Below are positions 6,293 through 14,344 of a DNA stretch of 27,847 nt, one piece after another. Source of the stretch: an uncultured Collinsella sp. (lineage in GTDB: Bacteria > Actinomycetota > Coriobacteriia > Coriobacteriales > Coriobacteriaceae). The stretch covers positions 1 through 27,847 of the forward strand of contig CABSMS010000018.1 of NCBI GenBank assembly GCA_902478885.1, given 5' to 3'. The position numbers were made by a program, and so were the translations under genes. The notes beneath the pieces are model-generated. The model ran no database searches and was not told the DNA's origin. It saw nothing but the letters and a program-made list of their open reading frames with translations. Positions within the stretch are counted from its first letter, which is position 1. Every line of letters begins with the position of its first letter.

Positions 6293-7336
6293 CTACTCAA
6301 AGTATTGGAACTTGTTGGTTGAGAAGGCAAACGTGACGACGAAGCCTTCGCCGGGCTCGGATGCCGCGGTGACGTCGATGCCCATCTTGGAGCACAGGCG
6401 CGCCACCAGGTAGAGGCCGATGCCCGTTGCGCGCTTGGTGGCGCGGCCGTTGTCGCCGGTAAAGCCCTTCTCGAACACGCGCGGCAGGTCGGCCGCGCTC
6501 ACGCCGCAGCCGTTGTCCGCGACGGTAAGCTCGATGCGCTCGCTTGCCAGACCCTCGTCCAACAGCGCACCCGAAAACACGATCTTCGCACCATCCTCGC
6601 GCGCATATTTAATGCTGTTCTGAATGAGCTGGCCCAGAATAAACTCGAGCCACTTCTCGTCGGTAAAGACCTCAAAGTCGAGGTTCTCGCACACCGGCGC
6701 CACGTGTGCCGCGATGAGCTCACGCGCATTGGCCTTGATTGCGCCCGTCACCAGAGCCTTGAGGTTCCAACGTCGAATCAGATAATCGCGCTCCACAACC
6801 TCCGAGCGCGCATAGTACAGCGCCTGGTCGATATAGCGCTCCACGCGAGCCAGCTCGCGACCCAGGTCATCCACGCGCGACAGGTCGTCTTCGCTGCCGT
6901 CCAGGTTTTCCAAAATCAGGTGGGCCGCCGCCAGGGGCAGCTTGGCCTCGTGGACCCAGCTCTCGATATAGTCGCGATAGTCATCGGTCTGACGCCGGCC
7001 TTCGGCAACCTCGTCGCATGCCGCCTTGCCCACCCGGCGCAAGACCTCGTACTCAAGCTCGCCCTCGGCATAGGTCGGGCATTGCACCATCTCCTGCACC
7101 CATGCGGGACTCTCGAGCTCCTCTGTCGCGCGCTCCAACTGACGCAGAAAACGGCGACGGCGCGCGTATTCGATCACGATGCCGAGCATGCCAAAGATAA
7201 AGGACACGCCGACCGCCACGACCACGATAGAGACGGGTGCACCGGCGACCGTCAGCACAAAGCAGCTCAGCAGCACGCCGCACGTCCACACGGCGACGGG
7301 AAGCAGCGCATCTTTAAAGAACTTGCCAAACGACAT
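6293..7336 (-). CDS. Sensor histidine kinase, BceS-like intramembrane-sensing type
   Basis: 347 residues. Two membrane helices (about 12-31 and 35-56) with almost no extracellular loop are typical of BceS/NsaS kinases, which sense through a partner ABC transporter. The H box is ESWVHEAKLP with H129, the N box QLIQNSIKYA (N240), G1 DNGCGV (274-279) and G2 TGIGLYL (304-310), all intact. The start follows the regulator stop by 9 nt with AGGGG upstream, so the two form an operon. BceS-type kinases usually respond to cell-wall-active peptides such as bacitracin and sit beside a BceAB transporter. No transporter gene is in this window, although uppP, a bacitracin-relevant gene, is 1 kb away. Family call is strong; stimulus is inference. 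Confidence 0.88.
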   Translation of the reverse strand: MSFGKFFKDALLPVAVWTCGVLLSCFVLTVAGAPVSIVVVAVGVSFIFGMLGIVIEYARRRRFLRQLERATEELESPAWVQEMVQCPTYAEGELEYEVLRRVGKAACDEVAEGRRQTDDYRDYIESWVHEAKLPLAAAHLILENLDGSEDDLSRVDDLGRELARVERYIDQALYYARSEVVERDYLIRRWNLKALVTGAIKANARELIAAHVAPVCENLDFEVFTDEKWLEFILGQLIQNSIKYAREDGAKIVFSGALLDEGLASERIELTVADNGCGVSAADLPRVFEKGFTGDNGRATKRATGIGLYLVARLCSKMGIDVTAASEPGEGFVVTFAFSTNKFQYFE

Positions 7337-7345
7337 AGCCGGCCC

Positions 7346-8017
7346 CTAGACCGAATAGCCTTGGCCGCGGTGCGTAGTCAAATACCCCTTGATGCCGATT
7401 TTTTCGAGCGTGGTGCGCAGGCGGTTGATGTTGACGGTGAGCGTATTGTCGTCCACGAAGGCGTCGGAGTCCCACAGGTCCTGCATGATGGCCGAGCGCG
7501 AGACGATCTTGCCCGCACGGCTCAGAAGCAGCGAGAGGATACGCAGCTCGTTTTTGGTGAGCTCGGTACTGGTGCCGGTTTGCATGTTGGTGACCATGGA
7601 GCGAGCGAGATCGAGTTCCAGGCCCTTGTGGACAAGTGTGCTGCGCTCGCCCGCCGCCGCGGTGCGACGCAGCAGTGCGTTGATGCGCGCCACGAGCACG
7701 CGCGCGCTGTAGGGCTTGGGAACAAAGTCATCCGCGCCGAGCGTCATGGCCATGACCTCGTCAATCTCGGTCGCGCGCGAAGTGAGGACGATGATGGGAA
7801 CCTCGGATTCGCGGCGAACCTCATGGCAGATGTGCTGGCCGTCTTTGACGGGAAGCGTGAGGTCGAGCAGCACCAGGTCGGGCGCGGCGGCGAGAATATC
7901 GCGCGAGACATGCTCAAACGATTCGCAGGCCTTGATTTCAAACCCGGCGCGGGCAAGGATATCGGCAAGCTCGCGACGAATGGGCTCGTCGTCCTCAACG
8001 ATATAGATCAGCGCCAT
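7346..8017 (-). CDS. OmpR-family response regulator, BceR-like
   Basis: 223 residues. The receiver domain (1-115) has the acidic pocket VEDDE, phosphoacceptor D52 in LVLLDLTLP, T79 in VLTS and K101 in FVPKP. A C-terminal winged helix (about 128-223) carries LTKNELRILSLLL and ends in THRGQGYSV. The ATG at 8017 has AGGGGAG 8 nt upstream. It is first in a two-gene operon with the BceS-like kinase. Regulators of this group usually activate a peptide-resistance ABC transporter, which must lie elsewhere in the genome if it exists. Confidence 0.92.
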   Translation of the reverse strand: MALIYIVEDDEPIRRELADILARAGFEIKACESFEHVSRDILAAAPDLVLLDLTLPVKDGQHICHEVRRESEVPIIVLTSRATEIDEVMAMTLGADDFVPKPYSARVLVARINALLRRTAAAGERSTLVHKGLELDLARSMVTNMQTGTSTELTKNELRILSLLLSRAGKIVSRSAIMQDLWDSDAFVDDNTLTVNINRLRTTLEKIGIKGYLTTHRGQGYSV

Positions 8018-8049
8018 GGATTCCGCTCCCCTCTTGGTTATCCTGCCCT

Positions 8050-8090
8050 ATTATGGCCGCGAAGCCGTCGTTACGCGCCGCACGCGGCGC
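8050..8090. promoter_or_regulatory. Upstream region of the two-component operon with a 16-bp palindrome
   Basis: CATAAT (minus strand, 8055-8050) is a candidate -10 element 32 nt before the regulator ATG; no convincing -35 is present. GCGCCGC-AC-GCGGCGC at 8075-8090 is a near-perfect palindrome just upstream, in an operator-like position. It could equally be a short hairpin. Confidence 0.35.
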
Positions 8091-8190
8091 CAAGGTGACA
8101 GAACTGTTCGCGAACGGCGGGAGTTTGCCCCTCGCCCGCAACGGGCGCGTGGGTCAAAATGATTTTTTGATCCCATCCCAGAAACATCAT

Positions 8191-8922
8191 TTAGCGGCGG
8201 GCGCGGAGCTTTTCGTAGCCGTCGGCGAAGAAGGCGACCGTGGCGGCGTCGGCCTCGGCGGCGTCTGTCTCGGTCGCGGGGACCACGCCGTGCTCGTCGC
8301 TCACTAGGAACAGCGCGCCCTTAAGCTGCGCGGGAATGTCTACGCGCGTGACCGGGATGCCCTTGGTCTGGGCCAGCTGCTCAATGAGCGTCGCCGTGCC
8401 ACACAGGCGCTCGTCCGCCGGCGCCACAAAGGCAAGCTCGCCGTTGTTGACGGCGGCGAGCAGCTCGGGCGCCACGCCGGTCTCGTCGGCCTCGGAGCGG
8501 GCCTCGGCGGAGCGAGCACGCAGCGCCTTGGCCGACGTATCGGCTAGCGGCTCGTACTCCCCCACCGTCATGGCGGCGTTGCCGTTGATGTCGATCACCA
8601 GCATGAGCACGCCGTCGCGCGCAGTGTAATCGCCCTCGGCAAGCGACCACTCAACGTGCTGTTTGGCCCAGCTGAGCATGTTATGGGAAAGCGGCTCGCC
8701 CTGCACCAGACGCTCGGACAGCGCGCGAATGTGACGGTTGAGCATGGGCACCTTTTTGTTGGACATGCGCCAACGGCAGACAAGCGCGGGCTTGTCGAGC
8801 GTAAACTTCTCGACCGCCTCCTGATTGGCGCAAAAGTCCTCGTACGCACGCTGATCCTCGGCATTGCCAAACAGCTCGGCATTATCAATCTGGGGCATGG
8901 TCATACCTTTCGTGTTAGTCAT
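8191..8922 (-). CDS. Conserved-looking protein of unknown function (243 aa)
   Basis: Soluble protein with no signal peptide or membrane segment; I do not recognise the family. An N-terminal part rich in charged residues is followed by LSWAKQHVEWSLAEGDY and GVLMLVIDINGNAAMTVG, which reads like a strand-turn-strand of an alpha/beta fold. An Ala/Glu-rich linker (about 130-150) separates it from a C-terminal part containing GTATLIEQLAQTKGIPVTRVD. The ATG at 8922 has GAGG 5 nt upstream; an alternative ATG at 8898 has AAAGG. Codon use matches the GC-rich neighbours. The purH terminator ends only about 18 nt upstream of the start, so it needs its own promoter there or read-through from purH. Confidence 0.75.
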   Translation of the reverse strand: MTNTKGMTMPQIDNAELFGNAEDQRAYEDFCANQEAVEKFTLDKPALVCRWRMSNKKVPMLNRHIRALSERLVQGEPLSHNMLSWAKQHVEWSLAEGDYTARDGVLMLVIDINGNAAMTVGEYEPLADTSAKALRARSAEARSEADETGVAPELLAAVNNGELAFVAPADERLCGTATLIEQLAQTKGIPVTRVDIPAQLKGALFLVSDEHGVVPATETDAAEADAATVAFFADGYEKLRARR

Positions 8923-8939
8923 TCCGTCCTCTTATACCA

Positions 8940-8974
8940 AAAAGACGGCCCTCCAAACGGAGCGACCGTCTTTT
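8940..8974 (-). terminator. purH terminator
   Basis: AAAAGACGG and CCGTCTTTT pair, with an inner TCC-AAAC-GGA stem. On the minus strand the hairpin ends in TTTTT. It lies 30 bp past the purH stop and immediately upstream of the next gene start. Confidence 0.85.
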
Positions 8975-9003
8975 GCAGAGATTATTTTGTCCCGGGGCGA
9001 AAC

Positions 9004-10611
9004 TTAGTGCCTAAAGTGGCGAGCGCCCGTAAACACCATAGCAATATTGTGCTCGTTGCAGGCCTGGATGCTCTCGTCGTCGCGCTTGGAGCCGCCGGGC
9101 TGGATGATGCAGGTCACACCATGCTCGGCAAGCACGTCGACGTTGTCGCGGAACGGGAAGAACGCGTCGCTTGCGCAGGCAAAGCCGCCCTTCTCCACGC
9201 CCTCGCGCTCGCAGAAGTCCTCGGCGCGCTCGCAGGCAAGCAGCGCAGAGTCAACGCGGTTAGGCTGACCCGGGCCCATGCCAATGCCAGCCTTGCCCTT
9301 GGAGACCAGGATGGCGTTGGACTTGACGCCCTTGCAGACCTTCCAGGCAAACTCGAGCTCGGCCATCTCGGCGTCAGTGGGCTTGCGGTCGGTGGGAAAC
9401 GTGAAGGTCGCGGGATCCTCGGTCACGTGGTCGACTTCCTGCACCAGCATGCCGCCGTCGACGGAGCGCAGCTCCACCTGGGCGCCGTGGTCCACGCCGC
9501 CGGTAGCCAGCACGCGCAGGTTGGGGCGCTTTGCCATGCGCTCGAGCGCCTCGGCAGTGTAGCTCGGGGCGATGATAACCTCGACGAACTGCTTGTTCTG
9601 ATCGGCGAAGTGCTCGACCAGCTCATAGGGAACCTCGCGGTTGCAGGCGATGATGCCGCCAAAGGCGCTCTTGGGATCGCAGGCAAACGCGCGGTCGTAG
9701 GCGGCCGTGATGTCCTCGGCCGCGGCGGAGCCGCAGGGGTTCTGATGCTTGAGGATCACGCAGGCAGGCTCGTCGAACTCGCGGACCAGGTTCCAAGCGG
9801 CGTCGGCATCCAGATAGTTGTTGTAGCTGAGCGGCTTGCCCTGGATCTGCTCGGAGCCAACGAGCGGGAACTGCGAGCTCGCGGTGTTCTCGCAGCCCTC
9901 GGCAAAGCGATAGACCGTAGCCTTCTGCTGAGGATTCTCGCCATAGCGCAGGTCGTCGACCTTCTCCAGCGAGATCTCAAGCTTGGCAGAAGTGTCCGCC
10001 ACGTCGCTTGCCTGGGCGGCAAGCCAACGGGAGATAGCCGTGTCGTAGGCGGCGGTGGTCTGGTAGACCTTCACCTGCAGGCGACGACGAGTGGAAAGCG
10101 TGGTGCAGCCACCGGTCTCGTGCATCTCGGCCAGGACGGCATCATAGTCGGCCGGGTCGGAGATGACGGTAACGCTCGCGGCGTTCTTAGCGGCGGAGCG
10201 CAGCATGGAGGGGCCACCGATGTCGATGTGCTCGATGGCGTCCGCGAAGGTGACCTCGGGGTTGGCGACGGTTTTCTCGAACTCGTACAGGTTGACGACG
10301 ACCAGGTCGATCAGCTTAATGCCGTGCTGAGCGGCCTCCTGCATGTGCTGCTCGGAATCGCGGCGGGCCAGCAGCGCGCCGTGAACCTTGGGGTGCAGGG
10401 TCTTAACGCGGCCGTCCATCATCTCGGGATAGCCCGTGAACTCCTCGATGGGGGTTACGGGAACGCCCGCGTCCTCAATGGCACGAGCCGTGCCGCCCGT
10501 AGAGATGATCTCGACGCCAAAGTCATCGACCAGCGTCCGTGCGAAATCGACGACGCCCGTCTTATCGGTAACCGAGATCAACGCGCGTGCGATCTTCACA
10601 TCAGATCCCAT
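9004..10611 (-). CDS. purH: Bifunctional AICAR formyltransferase / IMP cyclohydrolase
   Basis: Catalyses the last two steps of de novo purine synthesis: formylation of AICAR by 10-formyl-THF, then ring closure to IMP. It is full length at 535 residues. The N-terminal IMP cyclohydrolase (MGS-like) domain has ALISVTDKTG, STGGTARA, GRVKTLHPKVHGALLARR and HIDIGGPSMLRSAAKN. The C-terminal transformylase domain has LRYGENPQQKA, KPLSYNNYLDADAAW, KHQNPCG, SDAFFPFRDNVD and the terminal VFTGARHFRH. The start at 10611 is fixed by AGGAGG 5 nt upstream. It stands alone rather than in a pur operon, with its own terminator. Confidence 0.98.
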   Translation of the reverse strand: MGSDVKIARALISVTDKTGVVDFARTLVDDFGVEIISTGGTARAIEDAGVPVTPIEEFTGYPEMMDGRVKTLHPKVHGALLARRDSEQHMQEAAQHGIKLIDLVVVNLYEFEKTVANPEVTFADAIEHIDIGGPSMLRSAAKNAASVTVISDPADYDAVLAEMHETGGCTTLSTRRRLQVKVYQTTAAYDTAISRWLAAQASDVADTSAKLEISLEKVDDLRYGENPQQKATVYRFAEGCENTASSQFPLVGSEQIQGKPLSYNNYLDADAAWNLVREFDEPACVILKHQNPCGSAAAEDITAAYDRAFACDPKSAFGGIIACNREVPYELVEHFADQNKQFVEVIIAPSYTAEALERMAKRPNLRVLATGGVDHGAQVELRSVDGGMLVQEVDHVTEDPATFTFPTDRKPTDAEMAELEFAWKVCKGVKSNAILVSKGKAGIGMGPGQPNRVDSALLACERAEDFCEREGVEKGGFACASDAFFPFRDNVDVLAEHGVTCIIQPGGSKRDDESIQACNEHNIAMVFTGARHFRH

Positions 10612-10685
10612 GCAGTCCTCCTGTCTGGTACGCCGCCGTGCTCTGTGAGTCGGTGATACGTCGATCTGCAGCGCTCGCGCAGCGG

Positions 10686-10707
10686 CATTGAAAATACTGA
10701 TTCAATG
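10686..10707. promoter_or_regulatory. Dyad in the purH upstream region
   Basis: CATTGAA (10686-10692) and TTCAATG (10701-10707) are perfect 7-bp arms with an 8-bp spacer, about 75 bp before the purH ATG in an otherwise GC-rich intergenic region. This is a plausible operator; it does not resemble the Bacillus PurBox as I recall it. The divergent GNAT gene starts 182 bp away. Confidence 0.35.
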
Positions 10708-10888
10708 TAGCGCATCGAGCGCATCGATGCACCCCGCAACGGGCGCATGTGCAGGAAAAGTTTGTGAGCGGAGGGGATGGGCACGGCACTGGGCACGGTG
10801 AGTTCATGGAACACAGGGGCACCATAATTTGATGCCAATGGCGTGGTAGAACTGTGCTCGATATGCATCCGCAAAAGAAAGAGGCACC

Positions 10889-11530
10889 ATGGTCTCGCGG
10901 GTTCTCTACCGACCGTTTGATACCGAAGACTTCGACGCCATCGCACTGATTCTGCAGCAGCTTTGGCATAACAATTCGGATAACGATGAGTACAACCGCC
11001 TTGAGGCCGCGTGCGACCTCGCCTATTGCCTTTCGTCATCGACGTTTTCGCAGGTTGCGGTGATTGACGGCGAGGCGCGCGGCATTGCACTTGCACGCGC
11101 AGGACAGAACTCCGGCGTCACTATCAACGAGCATTGGATGGATACCGAACGCGCGCTGCTGTCGCAGATGCGTGAGCTGGAGCCTGATGCCTGCGCCGAG
11201 TATCTCTCGTTTGTGCGCGCAACCATCCGAACCAACAACCGTCTGCTCGAGAGCAGCCCGTTGCCGCACGACAACGAGGTCACGCTGCTTGCCGTGGATC
11301 GCGATGTCCATGGCCTGGGCGTTGGCACGGTTCTGCTCGATGCCGCGGTCTCGCACCTATCCTCGCTTGGAGCGACGAGGGCGCACCTGTACACCGACTC
11401 CAACTGCTCGTGGAAGTTCTACGAGCTGCACGGCTTTAAGCGCACGGCCACGCACCGCGCCAACCGCGAAGAGCGCCGCCACGACATGCCGCGCGAAAGC
11501 TTCCTCTACGAACTCGACCTAACAGCCTAG
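10889..11530 (+). CDS. GNAT-family N-acetyltransferase
   Basis: 213 residues. The C-terminal half carries the acetyl-CoA pyrophosphate-binding motif RDVHGLGVGTVLLDAA (R/Q-x-x-G-x-G/A), followed by LYTDSNCSWKFYELHGFKR, the usual motif-B tyrosine region. The N-terminal 90 residues are less typical. The substrate cannot be inferred; the family includes small-molecule and protein N-acetyltransferases. The start is supported by AGAGG 4-5 nt upstream. It is monocistronic, divergent from purH, and followed by a foldback repeat. Confidence 0.9.
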   Translation: MVSRVLYRPFDTEDFDAIALILQQLWHNNSDNDEYNRLEAACDLAYCLSSSTFSQVAVIDGEARGIALARAGQNSGVTINEHWMDTERALLSQMRELEPDACAEYLSFVRATIRTNNRLLESSPLPHDNEVTLLAVDRDVHGLGVGTVLLDAAVSHLSSLGATRAHLYTDSNCSWKFYELHGFKRTATHRANREERRHDMPRESFLYELDLTA

Positions 11531-11600
11531 CCTCGGCAGCCACACCTGGTCATTTAAGTCTGTCCCCAATGAGTGGCCTAGGGGGTTTGTAGATAGCCGT

Positions 11601-11826
11601 GGTCAAAAAACATCAAATATGAGTACTGTTACCTTTTTAGTAGCAGCGATTTGGGGCATTTTTGATGCTTGCAGGCACGACGACCAGCTGCGCGAGCTGA
11701 CGTAGCTCCCCAAATGTTCAATAAAATGGGCTCCTAACGAGAAGTACTCTCATTAGGAGCCCGTTATTATGTGCAAACATATGTGACCAACGCAGCAACA
11801 GTACTCATATTTGGCATTTTTTGTCC
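11601..11826. repeat. 226-bp foldback (MITE-like) element
   Basis: The 30-bp terminal arms (11601-11630 and 11797-11826) are reverse complements at 26 of 30 positions; the inner 17 bp, reading CAAATATGAGTACTGTT, are perfect. Inside lie ATTTGGGG...CCCCAAAT and the strong hairpin at 11728-11762. The element is more A/T-rich than the flanking genes and has no ORF. It fills most of the gap between the GNAT gene and the DUF2207 gene; the remaining bases of 11531-11941 hold only the terminator at 11886. Confidence 0.75.
11728..11762 (-). terminator. Hairpin inside the foldback element, possible terminator
   Basis: GGGCTCCTAA and TTAGGAGCCC pair perfectly, with an inner GAGA...TCTC stem. On the minus strand it is followed by ATTTTATTG, so it could act as a second terminator for the gene at 11942 or as part of the repeat's own structure. 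Confidence 0.5.
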
Positions 11827-11885
11827 ACTGCCCCTTGCGCGAAAGTCCTCAACGGAAAGTTTAGCCCGTTTCGATGCACAAAAAT

Positions 11886-11927
11886 GGGGTGGATCTTCCC
11901 TGGCAACCGCCCAGAAAGATCCACCCC
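11886..11927 (-). terminator. Terminator of the DUF2207 protein gene
   Basis: GGGGTGGATCTT (11886-11897) and AAGATCCACCCC (11916-11927) form a perfect 12-bp stem. The minus strand continues ATTTTTG. It lies 15 bp past the stop. Confidence 0.88.
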
Positions 11928-11941
11928 AAAGCAAGCGCTCG

Positions 11942-13888
11942 CTAGAACGTTCCGCCGCCGCCTCCGCCGACGCCGCCACCGCCGCCACCGGAAAAGCCGC
12001 CGCCGCTACCGCCGCTCGAGCTATCGGAACTCGAAGCCAGCTCGCGGATGGTCTCGTGATACACATCGTTAAACGAATCGAGCGGAGACTCGTTGCCGTA
12101 GTGATGGTAATACCACCAGTAGCAGGGGTAGTTGTCGTAGAAATCGTCGCTGTTGCGCAGGTCCGCAGGCACGGCCTCGGCCAGCTGTCGCAGCACTTCT
12201 TTCGAAACGCCCAGGGCAACGCCCATCACCAGCAGTTTGTTCCACAAGATCAGGTCGCTGGGGATGGCCTCCTTCAGGCGCGTAAAGTCCTCGAGCCAAT
12301 GCTTGAGCGCCTTGCAGCGAGCCGCCACCTCGGCGCCCTCCGGCGTGTAACGGCGGAAGGTGCAGCTCAGGACAAAGCCCACAATCGTGACGGGGATCGA
12401 GATCATAGCGGCACCGACGTTGGCGTCCGCAAAGTCGGTATAGAACAGAGAGCCCAAAATGCCAAAGACAATGATGATGCCAAGAACCAGGCCGGCCACC
12501 ATCGCGATAGTGCCATCCGATGCAATAAGCTCGCGCGCCTCCAGCTTGGCCTTAACTGTGCTCTGATAGTCCTCGAGCTTGTCGCCAACAGATGTGGTGC
12601 GCTCGCTAGCGTACTCCTCCAGCTCGCTAAACGTGCGCGAACGGACTCCGTCCTTATCGGGCTTAACGCCGGCGAAGAAGACCTTGAGCACATCGCGATC
12701 GATGCCGTCCTTCTTGGCAGCCTTCCAGGCCTCGTCGGTCACTGTGATGCGATACGTCTGCTCCTCTTTTTCGCGACGGAGCAGACCCTTCTTCTTGGTC
12801 TCGGTCGCTTCTTCCAGCTTGATCACGCGGTCGTCGGTCAGCTTCATCAGTGTGGCGATATATGCCTGATCGGGCACGTCGTTCCAGCTCATAAGAGCTG
12901 CAAGCACCGCGGGATGGTCGGCGGAGGGTACATCGCGGAAGTACTCGTCCTGGAAGAGCGGCTTGGGCTTGGGCCTGCGCAGCTTGAGCATCACGATCAC
13001 ACCGGTATAGGCAACCGCCACAACAACACACACCACGGCAATCGCGCTGGCAATCGCACGCGCGTGCTCACGGCGGGCGTTAGCTTCGTCGGCCCATTCC
13101 TTCTCTTCGCTCAGGATCGTTGACATGCGCTCTTCGACCGAGGCGGCAAGCTGCGGCACCCAGTCGCTGGGGAAGGCGATGCGTGCCTCAGCGAATTCGC
13201 CCTGATGCACGCAGGGAATGGTATAGGTGACCATGGGTTCGTCCGCATCGAGCGATACATCGCCCGTCAGCGGGCCGTGGCCCCATGCGCGGAAGTTATC
13301 GCCCTTGACGGCCGCCGTCCCGGCAGCGGCATTTGCGAAGTACACTTCCATCTCGACATCGTCGGAATCCGCCGACCAGCCGTCACCCACGAACTTCCAG
13401 TAGAGCTCGGCGGTATCGGCCCAGTTCATAACCGCACCGGTCATGGTGTAGCTCACGTAATAGATTGCACTGTCACCGCTCTCGTGAGGGCTGAACACCT
13501 TAATCCTTACGCCGTCACCGGCCTGCTCGATCGTATAGACGCCAGAGTCGCCCTTGTTCGCGCTATCGACTTTGTTAAACGCGGTGTCCCCTTCCTCGAC
13601 ACTCAACACATCGACGCCCGCCGTGCCACCCTGCTGGTTGGTACCCGTATTAATCTCCCAAAACACGCCGTTGATGTCGTCATCGAATTCAAACTGGCGC
13701 CCCTCGACAACGGTCAGCGATCCATCGGCCTCGACCGTGGCACTGATGTAGGTTTGGGTCATGGAATAACCGTCGGCGTGTGCGGCGGCGGGCAGTAGCA
13801 GCAATGCAAGCGCGACGAGTGCGCAGACGGAAGCAAATCGCGCAAACAGGCGGCGCTGCCGACAGGTTTTGGCAACGGGGGCGTTCAT
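11942..13888 (-). CDS. DUF2207 domain-containing membrane protein
   Basis: 648 residues from the ATG at 13888, chosen because AAGGA lies 7 nt upstream and a signal peptide follows directly (RQRRLFARF, hydrophobic 17-36, cleavage likely after AHA at 38). Residues 39-270 form an extracytoplasmic domain of the DUF2207 type. A membrane helix at about 280-302 is followed by a cytoplasmic segment with Lys/Arg- and Glu-rich stretches, then two more helices (about 460-482 and 491-510). The tail has an aromatic/His cluster (YPCYWWYYHHYG, 587-598) and ends in a Gly-rich run, SSSGGSGGGFSGGGGGG then VGGGGGGTF. Function is unknown for the family; it is widespread in Gram-positive bacteria. It is monocistronic. 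Confidence 0.88.
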   Translation of the reverse strand: MNAPVAKTCRQRRLFARFASVCALVALALLLLPAAAHADGYSMTQTYISATVEADGSLTVVEGRQFEFDDDINGVFWEINTGTNQQGGTAGVDVLSVEEGDTAFNKVDSANKGDSGVYTIEQAGDGVRIKVFSPHESGDSAIYYVSYTMTGAVMNWADTAELYWKFVGDGWSADSDDVEMEVYFANAAAGTAAVKGDNFRAWGHGPLTGDVSLDADEPMVTYTIPCVHQGEFAEARIAFPSDWVPQLAASVEERMSTILSEEKEWADEANARREHARAIASAIAVVCVVVAVAYTGVIVMLKLRRPKPKPLFQDEYFRDVPSADHPAVLAALMSWNDVPDQAYIATLMKLTDDRVIKLEEATETKKKGLLRREKEEQTYRITVTDEAWKAAKKDGIDRDVLKVFFAGVKPDKDGVRSRTFSELEEYASERTTSVGDKLEDYQSTVKAKLEARELIASDGTIAMVAGLVLGIIIVFGILGSLFYTDFADANVGAAMISIPVTIVGFVLSCTFRRYTPEGAEVAARCKALKHWLEDFTRLKEAIPSDLILWNKLLVMGVALGVSKEVLRQLAEAVPADLRNSDDFYDNYPCYWWYYHHYGNESPLDSFNDVYHETIRELASSSDSSSGGSGGGFSGGGGGGVGGGGGGTF

Positions 13889-14145
13889 AGGCACATCCTT
13901 TGTCTGTGATACCAGCAACGCCATTGTCCCACGTTTACGGGCGCACATGACGAACATCTAGGCCAGCGGAGTATCAAACGGGACGAAAGTCACGCCCGCG
14001 GCCGGCACATGGGGACGTTCCTTATCTGCCGGCAATCTGGGACACTCCTTGGCATAGCCCGCTCCGGCAATAGATGCCACTTCATAGCTCCGTCACAGGT
14101 GTAGCGGCTTTGTGTTGCCGCGACGCGCACTGATTGAGTCCGCGA

Positions 14146-14260
14146 GCAAGGGGCATAAAGCAGTTGAGCGAAAACGGTTTGCCCCTTTGCCGTTCGCTTG
14201 AGGATCATGTCCCCCTTTTCCGCGGAAACCCCGGCAGTTGCGAAGAGCTGCCGGGGTTTC
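14146..14260 (+). ncRNA. Candidate structured RNA, unidentified
   Basis: AAGGGGCA (14148-14155) pairs with TGCCCCTT (14180-14187). GAGCGAAAACGG (14166-14177) can instead pair with CCGTTCGCTT (14190-14199), and the two stems overlap. A 13-bp perfect hairpin, GAAACCCCGGCAG with CTGCCGGGGTTTC (14225-14260), follows, with only a weak T-run. Competing stems followed by a terminator-like hairpin resemble an attenuator or small RNA. However, gluQ appears to start from a later promoter, so no regulated gene is obvious. Strand is uncertain. Confidence 0.3.
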
Positions 14261-14331
14261 TGTCGTTTGAGGGGTTGGGCTGGCGGGCGGCAATCGAGCT
14301 GTCGAGCCGGTGCCTCCCCCACCTCCCGCGC

Positions 14332-14337
14332 TATACT
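14332..14337 (+). promoter_or_regulatory. gluQ -10 element, leaderless configuration
   Basis: TATACT ends 7 nt before the A of the gluQ ATG, so transcription should begin at or within 1-2 nt of the start codon. No Shine-Dalgarno sequence precedes the ATG. No good -35 is visible. Confidence 0.55.
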
Positions 14338-14344
14338 CGTCCGC

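Larger units (their letters stand above)
13889..14344. other. Intergenic region with several hairpins
   Basis: No credible gene is seen between the DUF2207 gene and gluQ. It contains a GCCGGCA/TGCCGGC hairpin (14001-14033), the mutually exclusive pairings at 14146-14202, the hairpin at 14225-14260 and the gluQ promoter at 14332. A minus-strand frame through 13990-14529 has no coding character. Confidence 0.6.

Noticed and set aside
6704..8098. 464-codon plus-strand ORF opposite the BceRS-like pair
   Set aside because: Spans two genes antisense and has no protein-like motifs.
8656..10656. 666-codon plus-strand ORF opposite purH
   Set aside because: Antisense shadow of purH; no recognisable domain.
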